The position numbers and the translations under genes are program-made. From Actinostola sp. cb2023 (taxonomy: Eukaryota; Cnidaria; Anthozoa; Actiniaria; Actinostolidae): DNA of 64,000 bases. The notes under the pieces are model-generated. The model saw only the letters and a program-made list of their open reading frames with translations, ran no database searches and had not been told where the DNA came from. Positions 12,175 through 32,900 of the stretch are shown piece by piece; within the stretch, counting starts at the first letter, position 1, and every line of letters begins with the position of its first letter. Where the stretch lies: contig JAUJYZ010000132.1 in NCBI GenBank assembly GCA_033675265.1, positions 610,001 to 674,000 of the forward strand, read 5' to 3'.

Positions 12175-12740
12175 AATTCATTCATACATAAAAAACCCAT
12201 CATCCCATTTTAATTCAAAGTTTCGAGGGACACAGGGTGACGTAAGGGTCACGTGCATCTTATCATCTTAAAAGTTGAAACCCATGAAGTTATGCAGCTG
12301 TGCGAAATTTCATGAATTTCGACCAAAATTTGTGCGAACAGCAAAATATAATAGTTTAGCATCGTTTTCTTGTCTGTCCCAGGCCATAACGTAATTGAGG
12401 CCAATCAGATTGTATTACGTAAAAAATATAGGAATGTAGTTATTGTAGTTATTGATATATATATTCGAAGCTCAATGGAAACCATTTTCGCTTCAATTAA
12501 TATGTTACTAAAATTAGTCTCCTATTCATGGGCTCTGCCATAAGTTGGTGCTAGACTTTCCTTTTCCTTTTTAATGTCACGAAAAATCAAATCAAATGAT
12601 TGTATGGAGAAAATGAATTGGATGCTTGCCATCCAGCACATTTCACCATATGATGCCAATAAAAATTTCGATATATTTTTAATGCAATTTCTCCTGTTTC
12701 TCCATTGTCAGCTGGCCGGAAATTCGTCAAATGTGTTTTA

Positions 12741-12772
12741 CTCGGGCTTCTTCTTCTTGTGAAATGCCCGAG
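12741..12772. repeat. CTCGGGC...GCCCGAG stem-loop
   Basis: Arms CTCGGGC and GCCCGAG are separated by an 18-nt loop. This is the loosest member of a recurring hairpin family; tighter ones are at 22725, 37340, 41389 and 43972. Confidence 0.5.
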
Positions 12773-13314
12773 AATCGTCCCATTTTTCCTATTTCTTTTT
12801 TCAAGTTTTCTTTAGAAGTCGAGAATTGGGATCGCCGCTAGACCTAAACCTTTCAGTTATACCCGAGAAAACATCTAATAAGCTGTATTTATTATATAGC
12901 ATAGATACTACGCCGGTACTACGCGCGCTCTTATTGGTCAATTAGCGGGCCGTAACTTCCCGTACGGCCCGCTGAAAACAGAAAAGTAAGGAAAAGCTAT
13001 ATGATAAACACGGTCCGTACGGGAAGTTTATATGGATCCTCGAGTTTTCTTTTTGGTCTTTCCTTTGATACGGGAGGGGTGGGAACATGACCAAACCAAG
13101 GCCCAAAGGGCTGGAGTTCGAGTCTCGCAGGAGTCAATGATTTCTTTTTTTTTTCAGCGTTTCCTTTTTTCTCTTTTTATTGTTATGATTTTTATCGGAT
13201 TTGTCTTTAATTGAGGTACTGTATTTTTAAATGAAAAGGTTTTGATTTTGACAATGCAATGCACAGGAACCCCAATAAAATATTTATACAAAACTGTGAT
13301 AAGCTTTGTTGATG

Positions 13315-13801
13315 GGGTTGTAATACCATTCCATATATGGTAAAAGCGTGCAAGCGAATAGCGGCCCCTAACAAGCGTATAGCGGCCCCTAACAAGCGAA
13401 TAGCGGCCCCAATTTGGTTAATAGGTATTTGCAATGCAAAATATTTTCAAAAGCTAGAAAAAATGCAGAGTTTGGCAGCGTAATCCCTCGTAATGTTTAG
13501 GGTTAGGGAAGGGGAAGACTACTTCTATTCGCTTGTTAGGGGCCGCTATACGCTCGTACCATATAGAGTCGTTTTCGTATGAGTGGGAAACCTACGGTAC
13601 GGTACGGAATTACGGTCACGGTACGGAATCGAACACATTGTATTCAACCAATCACAGCGCGCGAAATCATTTCACAACCAATCAGAATGCTTGGATACCG
13701 CACGATGATGGCGCGATACGGTCACTGCATGGCACGAACCGTACCGTAACTACTTCCCACTCATACGAAAACGACTCTATATGGAATACGTATTACAACC
13801 C
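13315..13801. mobile_element. Nested foldback elements upstream of GLB1 exon 1a
   Basis: The outer arms GGGGTTGTAATAC plus ATTCCATATA (13315-) and their complement (ending at about 13801) enclose a second inverted pair. That pair is built from GCGAATAGCGGCCCCTAACA units: three direct copies at 13353-13410 and an inverted copy at 13527-13560. To the right sits the MITE at 13561-13782. The simplest reading is repeated insertion of palindromic elements into each other just 5' of the gene. Confidence 0.6.
13561..13782. mobile_element. MITE family A, copy 1
   Basis: Terminal repeats ATATAGAGTCGTTTTCGTAT and TGAGTGGGAA are matched by complements ending at 13782. The body contains two CCAATCA boxes (caaccaatcacagcgcgcg and caaccaatcagaatgc) and repeated ACGGTACGG words. 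A second copy, truncated at its left end, is at 61144-61316 in a NEK10 intron. It shares both CCAAT segments, so these are conserved within the family. Its position about 145 bp from the GLB1 start codon makes a promoter contribution possible. Confidence 0.8.
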
Positions 13802-13835
13802 CGACTGCTTTATTTTAGCACCAGACACGTCAGAT

Positions 13836-13876
13836 CACGTGAAGCGAGAGCGCCGCCACCTCGTGATGCGCACGTG
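13836..13876 (+). promoter_or_regulatory. Two CACGTG E-boxes just upstream of GLB1 exon 1a
   Basis: CACGTG occurs at 13836-13841 (context gatCACGTGaag) and 13871-13876 (context gcgCACGTGatt), 50-90 bp before the ATG at 13926. In vertebrates, MiT/TFE factors bind the CLEAR motif GTCACGTGAC upstream of lysosomal genes including GLB1. Using this motif to explain these boxes is an inference across large evolutionary distance. CACGTG is also found in unrelated repeats in this window. Confidence 0.4.
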
Positions 13877-13925
13877 ATTCGGGATTCCTTTGTGTTTTTG
13901 TGTTGAAAGCCGTCAAAAAATCTAA

Positions 13926-14161
13926 ATGGCGGCGTTCTGCAGCCTTCCATGCTTACTTCTCTTTTGCTGTGTTTTTGTGGCTTTACCTTTCTTGATAGAT
14001 TCAAAATCCTTTACAGTAGATTATGAGCATGATGTTTTTCTCAAGGATGGACGCCCATTTCGCTTTATTTCGGGGAGCGTTCATTACTTTCGTGTCCCAC
14101 CAACTTACTGGAAAGACAGACTTGTGAAGTTGAAATTTGCTGGTTTCAATGCTGTTCAGAC
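13926..14161 (+). CDS. GLB1: GLB1-like first exon 1a (alternative or duplicated)
   Basis: This exon encodes a signal peptide ([20 protein letters not shown], then a mature start near SKSFTVDY) and the N-terminal TIM-barrel segment of glycoside hydrolase family 35 ([38 protein letters not shown]). The donor is gtaagt and the exon ends in phase 2, exactly like exon 1b at 18264-18514. Both can therefore join the exon at 18617. No other exons of a second gene copy were found between 14162 and 18263. It is either an alternative first exon of the same gene or the remnant of a duplicated gene. It keeps the family-typical SGSVHYFR, where exon 1b has SGTICYYR. Confidence 0.85.
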
Positions 14162-14349
14162 GTAAGTGTTGCATCCAAAGGCTTCTAAAGCATTGCACTT
14201 TATTCATTGTTTATTTTTATTTTTTGTTCAGAGAGGCTTAATAGTTTAATGGTATGTGTATTTTGATGTCATTCATGTATATGCACAGAACGTTTTGAAG
14301 TAAAAGTTTACAAATCGAAAGTGGGAGGGGTGGGGGGAGGGTTACTCCC

Positions 14350-14639
14350 CATTATCTTACCCAGACCCTTCTCAGCTTTTCAACGAAAAATCGAAGGCTC
14401 TGGTAAGAAACAAACCGGAAGACCCAGATTCTTCATCAGAAATGCGCATGCTCAATATTTTCTAACTTCAGCGAAGTTCTTGCCGATGCTCTAACAAAAC
14501 TTCATCTACATTTCAGTTAAGTTACAAAATATTGAGCATGCGCATATCTGACGACCTAGAATCTGGGTCTTCCGGTTTGTCTCTTACCAGAGCCTTCAAT
14601 TTTTCGTTAGAAAGCTGAGAAGGGTCTGGGTATGAGAAT
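14350..14639. mobile_element. TIR element flanked by an 11-bp direct repeat
   Basis: The inverted arms ACCCAGACCCTTCTCAGC, CGAAGGCTCTGGTAAGA and AAACCGGAAGACCCAGATTC are matched on the right by complements. GGGTTACTCCC occurs directly on both sides (14339-14349 and 14640-14650). A target duplication of 9-11 bp is characteristic of Mutator-like elements, so this is inferred to be a non-autonomous MULE. It lies in the intron after exon 1a. No reading frame. Confidence 0.75.
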
Positions 14640-14656
14640 GGGTTACTCCCTTGCAG

Positions 14657-15460
14657 CCGTGTTTAGTGTCGTCAAGCAACGTTCTCTCCACTTACACACG
14701 GCTGCTTACCCAAGCACTACATTCGTTCCACAGAATTAGCCAATCAGAGCTTGTTGCCCGAAATCAGGTCAATGTTCGCACCATACCAAAGACCAGTGAC
14801 AAACAAGATGGCGTCCATTGACAAAGCGTTTTGCCTCACAGCAAAATAATTTAATATCAAAGAGTTTAACTGGCAATACACTAAACCAATCCACTAAATA
14901 CGGCTGCGAGGAAGACTAGTAAATCGTGTACGTGAATTCATTTCCTAACTTTGCAACATTCTTACGTAAATAAACAACGAAACATGAGCTTGGGAGTGTC
15001 AAGTCGTTAACAACTAGTGAACATGAATAACGAATAAATATTTTTATCATTCACATTATTTTCTCCGGGTTTTTCATTGGTCGAGAGACGATTACGTCAC
15101 TGCAGATAACTTCCTACGAATAAGTGTTTTCGTTCTCCTCGACAATGGCGGCTCGATTTTTCCTAGAGTTGTTGCTTGAGAGAACAGTTGTTGAGAGAAA
15201 ATAACGTGTATCAAAAACAATTATTGAACTCGGTTTTTGCAAAATATCTTGATTTTGTCAGTGTCTCGCAGAAATTATTTGCCTCTGCCTTCGGCATCAG
15301 CAAATAATTATTCTGCTCACCACTGACAAATCACGATATTTTGCTCAACCTCGTCCAATAATTGCTAATTGATTGGCTAAACACTTACAATTGGAACGAA
15401 ATGTGCTTGGGTAAGCAGCCGTGTAGTGGAGAGAATGTTGCGTGATGACACTAAACACGG
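14657..15460. mobile_element. Long-TIR element about 0.8 kb
   Basis: Terminal arms of around 100 bp begin CCGTGTTTAGTGTCGTCA and continue ACGGCTGCTTACCCAAGCAC. They are matched by complements at about 15360-15460. The interior holds a second inverted pair, gcaaataattattctgc-like, at about 15212-15370. It is immediately adjacent to the preceding 14350-14639 element. No clear target duplication or coding frame. Confidence 0.75.
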
Positions 15461-15650
15461 GGGAGACTAGGGGAGGGTCGGTATATTTGGAATTTAAAGA
15501 ATTCAAGAATTATCATTTAAAAACCATTAAAATATGAAAGAATCTTGCTCTACAATGTACATTTGGACTGATGTTCTGCAACTTGGAATAAGTAAACTCC
15601 AAGACAAAATATCAAATTGTGATTTTTTGGGGGGGAACCCAGGGGTATAA

Positions 15651-15890
15651 TCTATCGCTTGTTTCTTGCTCCCAGAAGAAATACCCCTGGGAACAAAGTC
15701 TATTGGAACTTGTTCCAAAAGTCAAAATTAATCTCGTTTCTTTCTGATTGGTCAACCAAGGAATGTCAACCAATCAGTATCAAGTATATGCTTTGGACAG
15801 CCGCCATATTGAATTTTGACTTTCGGAACAAGGTCCAACAGACTTCGTTCCCAGGGGTATTTCTTCTGGGAGCAAGAAACGAGCAATAGA
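15651..15890. mobile_element. 240-bp TIR element
   Basis: The left end TCTATCGCTTGTTTCTTGCT and the right end AGCAAGAAACGAGCAATAGA are inverted. The arms continue through CCCAGAAGAAATACCCCTGG and GGAACTTGTTCC. Arms of about 80 bp make most of the element. Non-coding. Confidence 0.75.
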
Positions 15891-15899
15891 ATATACTTT

Positions 15900-16500
15900 A
15901 TTCCACTAGTGCGTCATTTTACCATATTAGGGCAAGAGAACACGCATTAAACTCATCGGCAAGGATGAGGTTGGGCTTAGGTGCTCTGATGCCACCACGA
16001 GGGACATGCCTGTCCCCGGCGGCATAGGAGGTCACCATGGTAACCATCCACGGTCCACCACCTGTCACACTGACAGCAGTCAGGAGTTTTATACTTACCT
16101 ATAATACTTACCACCAGGGGAGCAGGTGGGAGCAAAACCACCAAATCCAACAGTAATGGATCGCGCGCTGATCCAAACTGAACTCCACGTGAGCCGGCTC
16201 TGCAGCAAGGAGGAGGGCACCCCGTAGCACCAAACTAACCACTGACCATGTAGCCAATGCAAGGATCGCGTGCTGATCCACAGTGAACTCACGTGAGCCA
16301 GCCCTGCAGCAAGGGGAGGGCACCCCGTTGCACCAGCTAACCGCTGACCATTTGCCACATGCAAGGATAAAAATAAAATAAGGATCACCGCTGATCCATA
16401 ATAACTCCACTCACACCGGCAATGCAGGCACCCTGCAGCAACAAGCCAATGCTGGCCAGCACGCCTTGATTTGAACTTTGCCTAAATTACATAAATAAAA
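15900..16500. repeat. Degenerate ~105-bp tandem repeat, about three units
   Basis: Units start near 16158, 16263 and 16381 with GGATCGCGYGCTGATCCA and continue through a gcaaggrgagggcaccccgt-like segment. Open minus-strand frames across it simply reflect the repeat. Just left, 15960-16080 is GC-richer than its surroundings (tgccaccacgagggacatgc) but gave no recognisable product. Confidence 0.55.
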
Positions 16501-16807
16501 ATTAAAAATTTAGCCACATAAATATGCCAGTGTATTACACAGTAGCTCGTGTGCGCATGAAAAACATAGCAAAAATGGCTCAAAAACTTCAGAAAACAAA
16601 GAAACAAAATAAAAGGAGGTGAATTTGAAGAAATGACTTCAGAATAAATACCACACTACCTGAAATTATCTCAACACTTTAATTTCATTAATTTTCACAA
16701 TTAAAAAAAAAATTGTGAAAATTTTATGAAAAAAAGTCCCCCCCAAATTTGTATGTGCAGAAATGATGAACATTACTCATATAAAGTGAAATTTACTGTT
16801 CTTTACC

Positions 16808-17008
16808 TTAGACAGAGGATATAAATTAGTATAAATCCTAGGGGTATAAAAACCCCTTAGACAGAGGATATAAATTAGTATAAATCCTAGGGGTATAAAA
16901 ACCCCTTAGACAGAGGATATAAATTAGTATAAATCCTAGGGGTATAAAAAACCCTTAGACAGAGGATATAAATTAGTATAAATCCTAGGGGTATAAAAAC
17001 CCCTAGGG
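16808..17008. repeat. 49-bp tandem repeat, four copies
   Basis: Four near-identical units of TTAGACAGAGGATATAAATT plus AGTATAAATCCTAGGGGTAT and AAAAACCCC. The unit contains the small palindromes CCTAGG and GGGGTAT...ACCCC. Located in the GLB1 exon 1a-1b interval. Confidence 0.85.
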
Positions 17009-17678
17009 AGAGTAACAATAGTATTAGTAAATAATTGGTAGAAATAGAGTCTGTTTGAGTATTTAGGTTTGGCTAATTTAGCATCTCTTTGTAGATATAA
17101 AGACACAACTTTATAAAACATATTGACTGACTGATATACATTTTTTGATTTTATTATAACTTTTGTGATATATTGAATAAAGTTTGATGATTATAAAGCT
17201 AAAATAAATATTATTAACGGTATTTCACCTATGACGTCTGGGTTACAGTTTTCCAAAACAGTAGCAGGTTCTTTGCTGTTGAATAAAATGATGACAGTTT
17301 CAACATTTTTTGTTTTATTGAAGGACTTCTCTCAAGTACCCCTCAGGTCTCCATTTATGCCTGCCTTTAGACCAGGGAGTGACTACACTCCTGTCATGTG
17401 TCAGAGCATACTCCCCAAAACAATAAGAAATAATTCTAAGTACTTACTGAGTTCACATCCATTTTCCTGAATTTATGTTGGGTTTCCTCTATTGTTCTTT
17501 GTGAAAACTTGAAAATGAGTTTCCCACAATCAATGAACAATTTCAACAGTCGAAATCTTTATTTCTCCACTTTGGTAGGATTTTACAATCGATTTCTTGA
17601 GCAATATGCTTTTTGGGATTCATTGCGACTTGGTTTCAAAAACAAAGTTATTCATATCATTATTATACACTGCTTTAA

Positions 17679-17898
17679 TATATAGCTAATTGCATAATCG
17701 TTGTCAGGTTGAAAATCATGAAAGCTACAATGTATGACCAAAAGAATTCAGGGAAATTAAAACTCTCAAAACTATGAGAACATTGAATATATCTGTATGT
17801 AATGTGGGTCATGAACTGATCTCCCATCCATCCTTGCAGTCTCAGCTTCTATGATTTATGATTTTCAACCCGACAACGATTATGCAATTAGCTATATA
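17679..17898. mobile_element. MITE family B, copy 1 (internally deleted)
   Basis: Ends TATATAGCTAATTGCATAAT and complement ATTATGCAATTAGCTATATA enclose 220 bp. The full-length relatives at 23654-23947 and 50650-50937 are about 290 bp, so roughly 70 bp of interior is missing here. Shared interior words: ATCGTTGTCGGGTTGAAAAT and accaaaaggaattc. Confidence 0.85.
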
Positions 17899-18263
17899 AC
17901 ATTACATGTAAAAGCATTAAAAATGCTGCATTGCCATTTTTGTTCCTAAAGGCAGAAAAAATGGTAACTTGGGATCAAAATGTTTGTGTTAGGCTACAAG
18001 CAGGTAGTCAACACTTATTTACAAACGGGTAGTTGTACCTGTATATCAGATAGAGCTTCTTAATGACACTTTAGCTATGGATCCATTCTAGTGTCCATAG
18101 TCTACAAAATACAATAATATATATGTACAAGTTCAAGCAAACTACAATGATATATATATATATGTGTCAACAACTTTTTTAAATGGATGTTTTGATGTCA
18201 TGGTGTTAGCCAAGATTTAGTGGATGAACAACTACAGATTCTTTCAGCAATTGTCGATCCGTG

Positions 18264-28491
<10,228 letters not shown>

Positions 28492-28584
28492 ACTATGCCA
28501 TACTACAGTGCATAATTAGTCAGTACTGTTTGACAGTTTTAGTGCATATTTGCACTCTAGGCAATAATGCTGTTAGTCAAAGCT

Positions 28585-28600
28585 TTGTAAATAAATAAGT
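28585..28600 (+). promoter_or_regulatory. GLB1 polyadenylation signal
   Basis: AATAAA lies within gtaaataaataag about 100 nt after the stop codon at 28489-28491, with a T-rich stretch following near 28620-28635. A second AATAAA occurs at about 28797. Confidence 0.5.
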
Positions 28601-28639
28601 AAATGAAACAATTTATATAGCTTTTATATTTTAGAGCTG

Positions 28640-29930
28640 TTCAGAGTCCTCTCAATGGCAGTTAGCAAGAAATCGTGTGTTAAAATGTTGTTTCTGCATC
28701 CCACATCCCGGTATTCTTATGCATCTATCAATGTTAAGCGTGGGGGTCATTTTAACATTTTCCTAAAATTAACGTCAAAATCCAATCTCTTTGGACAATA
28801 AAACTAGTGAACAAGGACCAACTTGTCTATCAAATCTCCATCCCTCCCCTCTCTCCTCAGGTTTATCATTGATATGTGCATTATGAAGTAGAAAGTCTAT
28901 AGAAACAATTCCATGTAGTCTATAAATCATAGATACAGTAGTCTATAAACATGGATACAGTAGCCTACGAATCACCAGTGTAATTATTCTCGTGCCGTTT
29001 TAATTATTTTCTTGATACTTGTACTAAGAATATTCACCAAACGAATTGTAATAAAAACTTCAATTGAGTGATAGATTTGCATGCTGGTAACTCGTGGATT
29101 GAAAGCCAGGGCCCGGTTGTTCGAAAGTGAGTTAACGCTAATCCAGGGTTAATATAGTCTCATCCGATCAAATAAAGAGTAGGGGAAAAAAAAGAGGGGT
29201 AGGGATCGGAGGGGTAGTACTGAGGACAGGAGGGGAAAAGGATTGGAAAAACATCACACATTTATTATTATTGACTGTATTTTATTAATGGCAATATGAT
29301 TGTTTAACATATTCAGCCTTTATAGGCATAGAATGGCCGTATTTTACAGTGCGACTACACCAACCAAGGCCACTCAAACAAATTTTGAATCAAATTTTCT
29401 AATCACATTTGTGACGCTGAATAACAGAATGATGTCGAATTCTACAATTTAAACTGTTTCTTGTTCACTCTTGATCATATACATACACACATAAAGTAAA
29501 ATATATGCTTTTAAAGCGAAAATTTGAAACTTTGTGCAGATTCTATTGTTTAAATACTCAATTGTGATTGGATAATTTGTATGAAAATTTGTTTGGGTGG
29601 CCTTGGTTGGTGTAGTCACACTAATGCGTATATTTAATTATGGAGTCCATAGTACCCTTTGCAATCTTTACAATCGTGCATGACATTCCATCATAGTGCA
29701 TGTGATGCAACTGAAAGGCAAAACGAAAAAAATTAGTATTTGGTAATTGTTGAATTGTGTATTGCTTGTTTACTAGTTCATTACTACTATGTTTATTTGT
29801 TTACTTGTTCATTACTACTATGTTTATTTGTTGTTTGGTTGGGTAGTACTCTGCGTTCATTTGTCTTCTTCCTGTGAGGGTGAATGTCTGCGAGAGTTTT
29901 GCAGAACGCCAGTTCGCTCACCTTTAATAA
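28640..29930. other. Intergenic region between convergent GLB1 and chitin-binding genes
   Basis: No exon found. The segment accaaccaaggccactcaaa (29352) and its inverse tttgggtggccttggttggt (29591) bracket about 260 bp and flank agtgcgactaca/gtagtcacact ends, so 29340-29625 is probably another small TIR element. Short direct repeats around 29765-29835 (ttactagttcattactactatgtttattt). Confidence 0.4.
29340..29626. mobile_element. Probable small TIR element
   Basis: The left end cagtgcgactacaccaacca continuing aggccactcaaacaaa is matched on the right by tttgtttgggtggccttggt then tggtgtagtcacact. The arms are about 35 bp and the body about 285 bp, with TA-rich flanks. It lies in the 3' intergenic space between two convergent genes. 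Confidence 0.6.
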
Positions 29931-29937
29931 CGAATGC

Positions 29938-32900
29938 CTAATAAGGACATCTAACATTCCTTGGCCAATCACATCGGTCAGTTCTTTCGTTGAACCTTAG
30001 AATTGAAGGACAGTCAAAGTAATAAGTGTAACCATTAGAACACTTAATGAAGTCATTGCAGTTTAGAACATCACGGTAGTCGCCGTTCTTCCTCTTTTTA
30101 CAAAATCCACTTCCTCGCGTTCCTCCTCCAGCACCAGCACATTTGACGTTTCTTGGCAAGTCACACCTTCTAGTTTCAGGATTGAATCTGAGATATCCTG
30201 GGCATTCACGGAAGATCTGGTATCCAAAATAACACGTGAAATATCCTTCGCAGTTGGTTATATCCCTGTAGTTGCCATTTCCATGACGCATGCAAAATGG
30301 ACTTTTCTTTCTTTTGGCTGTTTTAAGGGCATCATCACTCATTGACTTGGGGGGACACTTTACATTCCTTGGCCAGTCACATCGGTCTGTTTTAGCGTTA
30401 TATCTCAGATTTGCTGGACAGTCAAAGAAGTAGGTCAAATGGTTGGAGCACATAATGAATCCTTCGCAGTTGTTTGGATCGACGTAGTTTCCATTGGGTT
30501 TATTCTTGCAGAAAGTTGACTTGGACGGAGTGGGTGAAGGTATAGGTTTCTTTGTTGTTGGTACAGGGGTTGGACCACACTTTACATTCCATGGCCAATC
30601 ACATCGGTCTGTTTTAGCGTTGTATCGCAGATTTGCTGGACAGTCAAAGAAATAGGTCAAATGGTTGGAGCACATAATGAATCCTTCGCAGTTGTTTGGA
30701 TCGACGTAGTTTCCATTGGGTTTATTCTTGCAGAAAGTGGACTTGGACGGAGTGGGTGAAGGTACAGGTGTCTTTGTTGTTGGTACAGGGGTTGGACCAC
30801 ACTTTACATTCCATGGCCAGTCACAACGGTCTGTTTTAGCATTATATCTCAGATCTGCTGGACAGTCAAAGAAATAGGTCAAATGGTTGGAGCACATAAT
30901 GAATCCTTCGCAGTTGTTTGGATCGACGTAGTTTCCATTGGGTTTATTCTTGCAGAAAGTGGACTTGGACGGAGTGGGTGAAGGTACAGGTTTCTTTGTT
31001 GGTACAGGGGTTGGACCACACTGAACATTCCATGGCCAGTCACATTGGTCTGTTTTAGCGTTGTATCGCAGATTTGATGGACAGTCAAAGAAATAGGTCA
31101 AATGGTTGGAGCACATAATGAATCCTTCGCAGTTGTTTGGATCGACGTAGTTTCCATTGGGTTTATTCTTGCAGAAAGTGGACTTGGACGGAGTGGGTGA
31201 AGGCCTAGTGGGCTTCATGGTTGGTTTTTGCGTAGGACCACACTTCACATTCCTTGGCCAATCACATCGGTCTGTTTTAGCATTATATGTCAGATCTGAT
31301 GGACAGTCAAAGAAGTAGGTCAAATGGTTGGAGCACATAATGAATCCTTCACACTCGAATGGATTGACATAGTTGCCGTTTGCTTTGTCTTTGCAGAAAG
31401 GATCACTTGAAGGGGCTTGGTTTCTCTTGTCAGTGTCGGACTGCACGTCATCTCTCGCTGTTTGGAATATGAAAATCTGGTTAATGTCCTTTTCAATTAA
31501 ACAGATAGGTTGCTGACAAAGAAACAATTGCTGCATGTTGGTGAAGTGCTCAACTTTTGCTGGACCGTCAAAGAAACCTAAAACACTCTGAATCCCTAAT
31601 AAAGAAACCATTTCCCCTTTTTATGGTGGCCCATTTAGAACAATTTTTTTTGTGAGCGCGCACTTCGACGGATTTTTTAGAGTACACACGCAAATCTCAG
31701 GATTTTTGAGTACGCACGCACAATGAAAGGTCGAGATCTTTTTAGAGTACGCACGCCAACAAGAAATTATTAGTGCACGCACGTCAAACAAGAACTTTAA
31801 ACTGGTACGCACGTCAACATAAGGTTTTTCTTTGGTGATATATTACTCAGATGGACTATCCGTACATTCATAGCTTTCCTCCAAGTCTCGCTCGATCACC
31901 CCCCCCCCTTGGTTTCTCCCCCCCCCCCCCCCCCCTGCACTGACGTACGCTGCTTGGGCTTCCAAGCAAATACAGGTTAAGCCCAAGTACGATACGCGAG
32001 GAAAAAAAAAGAGCGAGACTTGGAGCAAGTACAGTACATTCATTATTTACCATTCTTCTTTACGTAGTGCTCGTCTTGCTGCAGAATGTCGAATAAGATC
32101 TCGTTATCAAGTTCTGTCAGCATGTCTATAGAATCAATAAGATGATACCATTATACCGTAATTGCTCCATTAAGCCATTTTTTAGAGGAGATTGGAATCT
32201 CAGGGTTTATCTTAAATATTCACAATAAAGGTTTTAATCCGTCTCCGGTACGCATCAACATGCAGTATTTTAGTGCACACGTCAACAGGAACTTTTACTG
32301 ACTATGAAGGTCAAACTAAGGTTTTACTTTGGTGATATATTACTCAGATGGATTTCGTATAACTGCAAAACAACAGCATTTCACACGGTACTGTCACGCA
32401 CGTACCCCCACGGTACTGTCACGGCACTGTACCCCCACGGTACTGTCACGGCACTGTACTGTTACGGTACGGTGCTTGGGCTTCCAAGCAAATACAGGAC
32501 GGCACTGTATAGCGTTCTGTCACGAGGAAAAACTACCGAGCGACTACTGGAGCAACTACAGTACATTCATTATCATTCAAAATTCTTCTTTATCGTAGTG
32601 CTCGTCCTTGTTTGCAGAATGTCGAAAAAGATCACGTTATCAAGTTCTGTCAGCGACGTCTATAGAATCAATCTATTGGTGATACCATTATAACAAATTG
32701 CTCCATTAGCGTTCACTCGGGGTGGAGGAGATTGGAAGGGAGGGGTTCGATGTTAAATATTCAAAATAAAGTTTTTAATCCCGTCTCCGGTTTATCAACA
32801 TGCAGTATTTTACACAAACAAAAACTTACAACTATGACGAGGAACGCTAAATTAAACATATACTTCATTTTCACAGACTTCGTACATTGCACGGTACTGT

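Noticed and set aside
16090..16130. U1 snRNA-like 5' end (ATACTTACC followed by CAGGGGAG)
   Set aside because: The resemblance stops after ~20 nt. No Sm site or further stems, and it equally reads as two minus-strand donor consensus sites in a repeat.
16095..16410. Two overlapping ~100-codon minus-strand frames
   Set aside because: They span the degenerate 105-bp tandem repeat, overlap each other in different frames and resemble no protein.
18261..18263. GTG as the GLB1 exon 1b start
   Set aside because: An ATG follows immediately, and animal nuclear genes rarely start at GTG.
31458..31611. Extension of the chitin-binding frame upstream to 31611
   Set aside because: No signal peptide. The phase-matched acceptor at 31458 and exons at 32051 and 33724 give a proper secreted protein.
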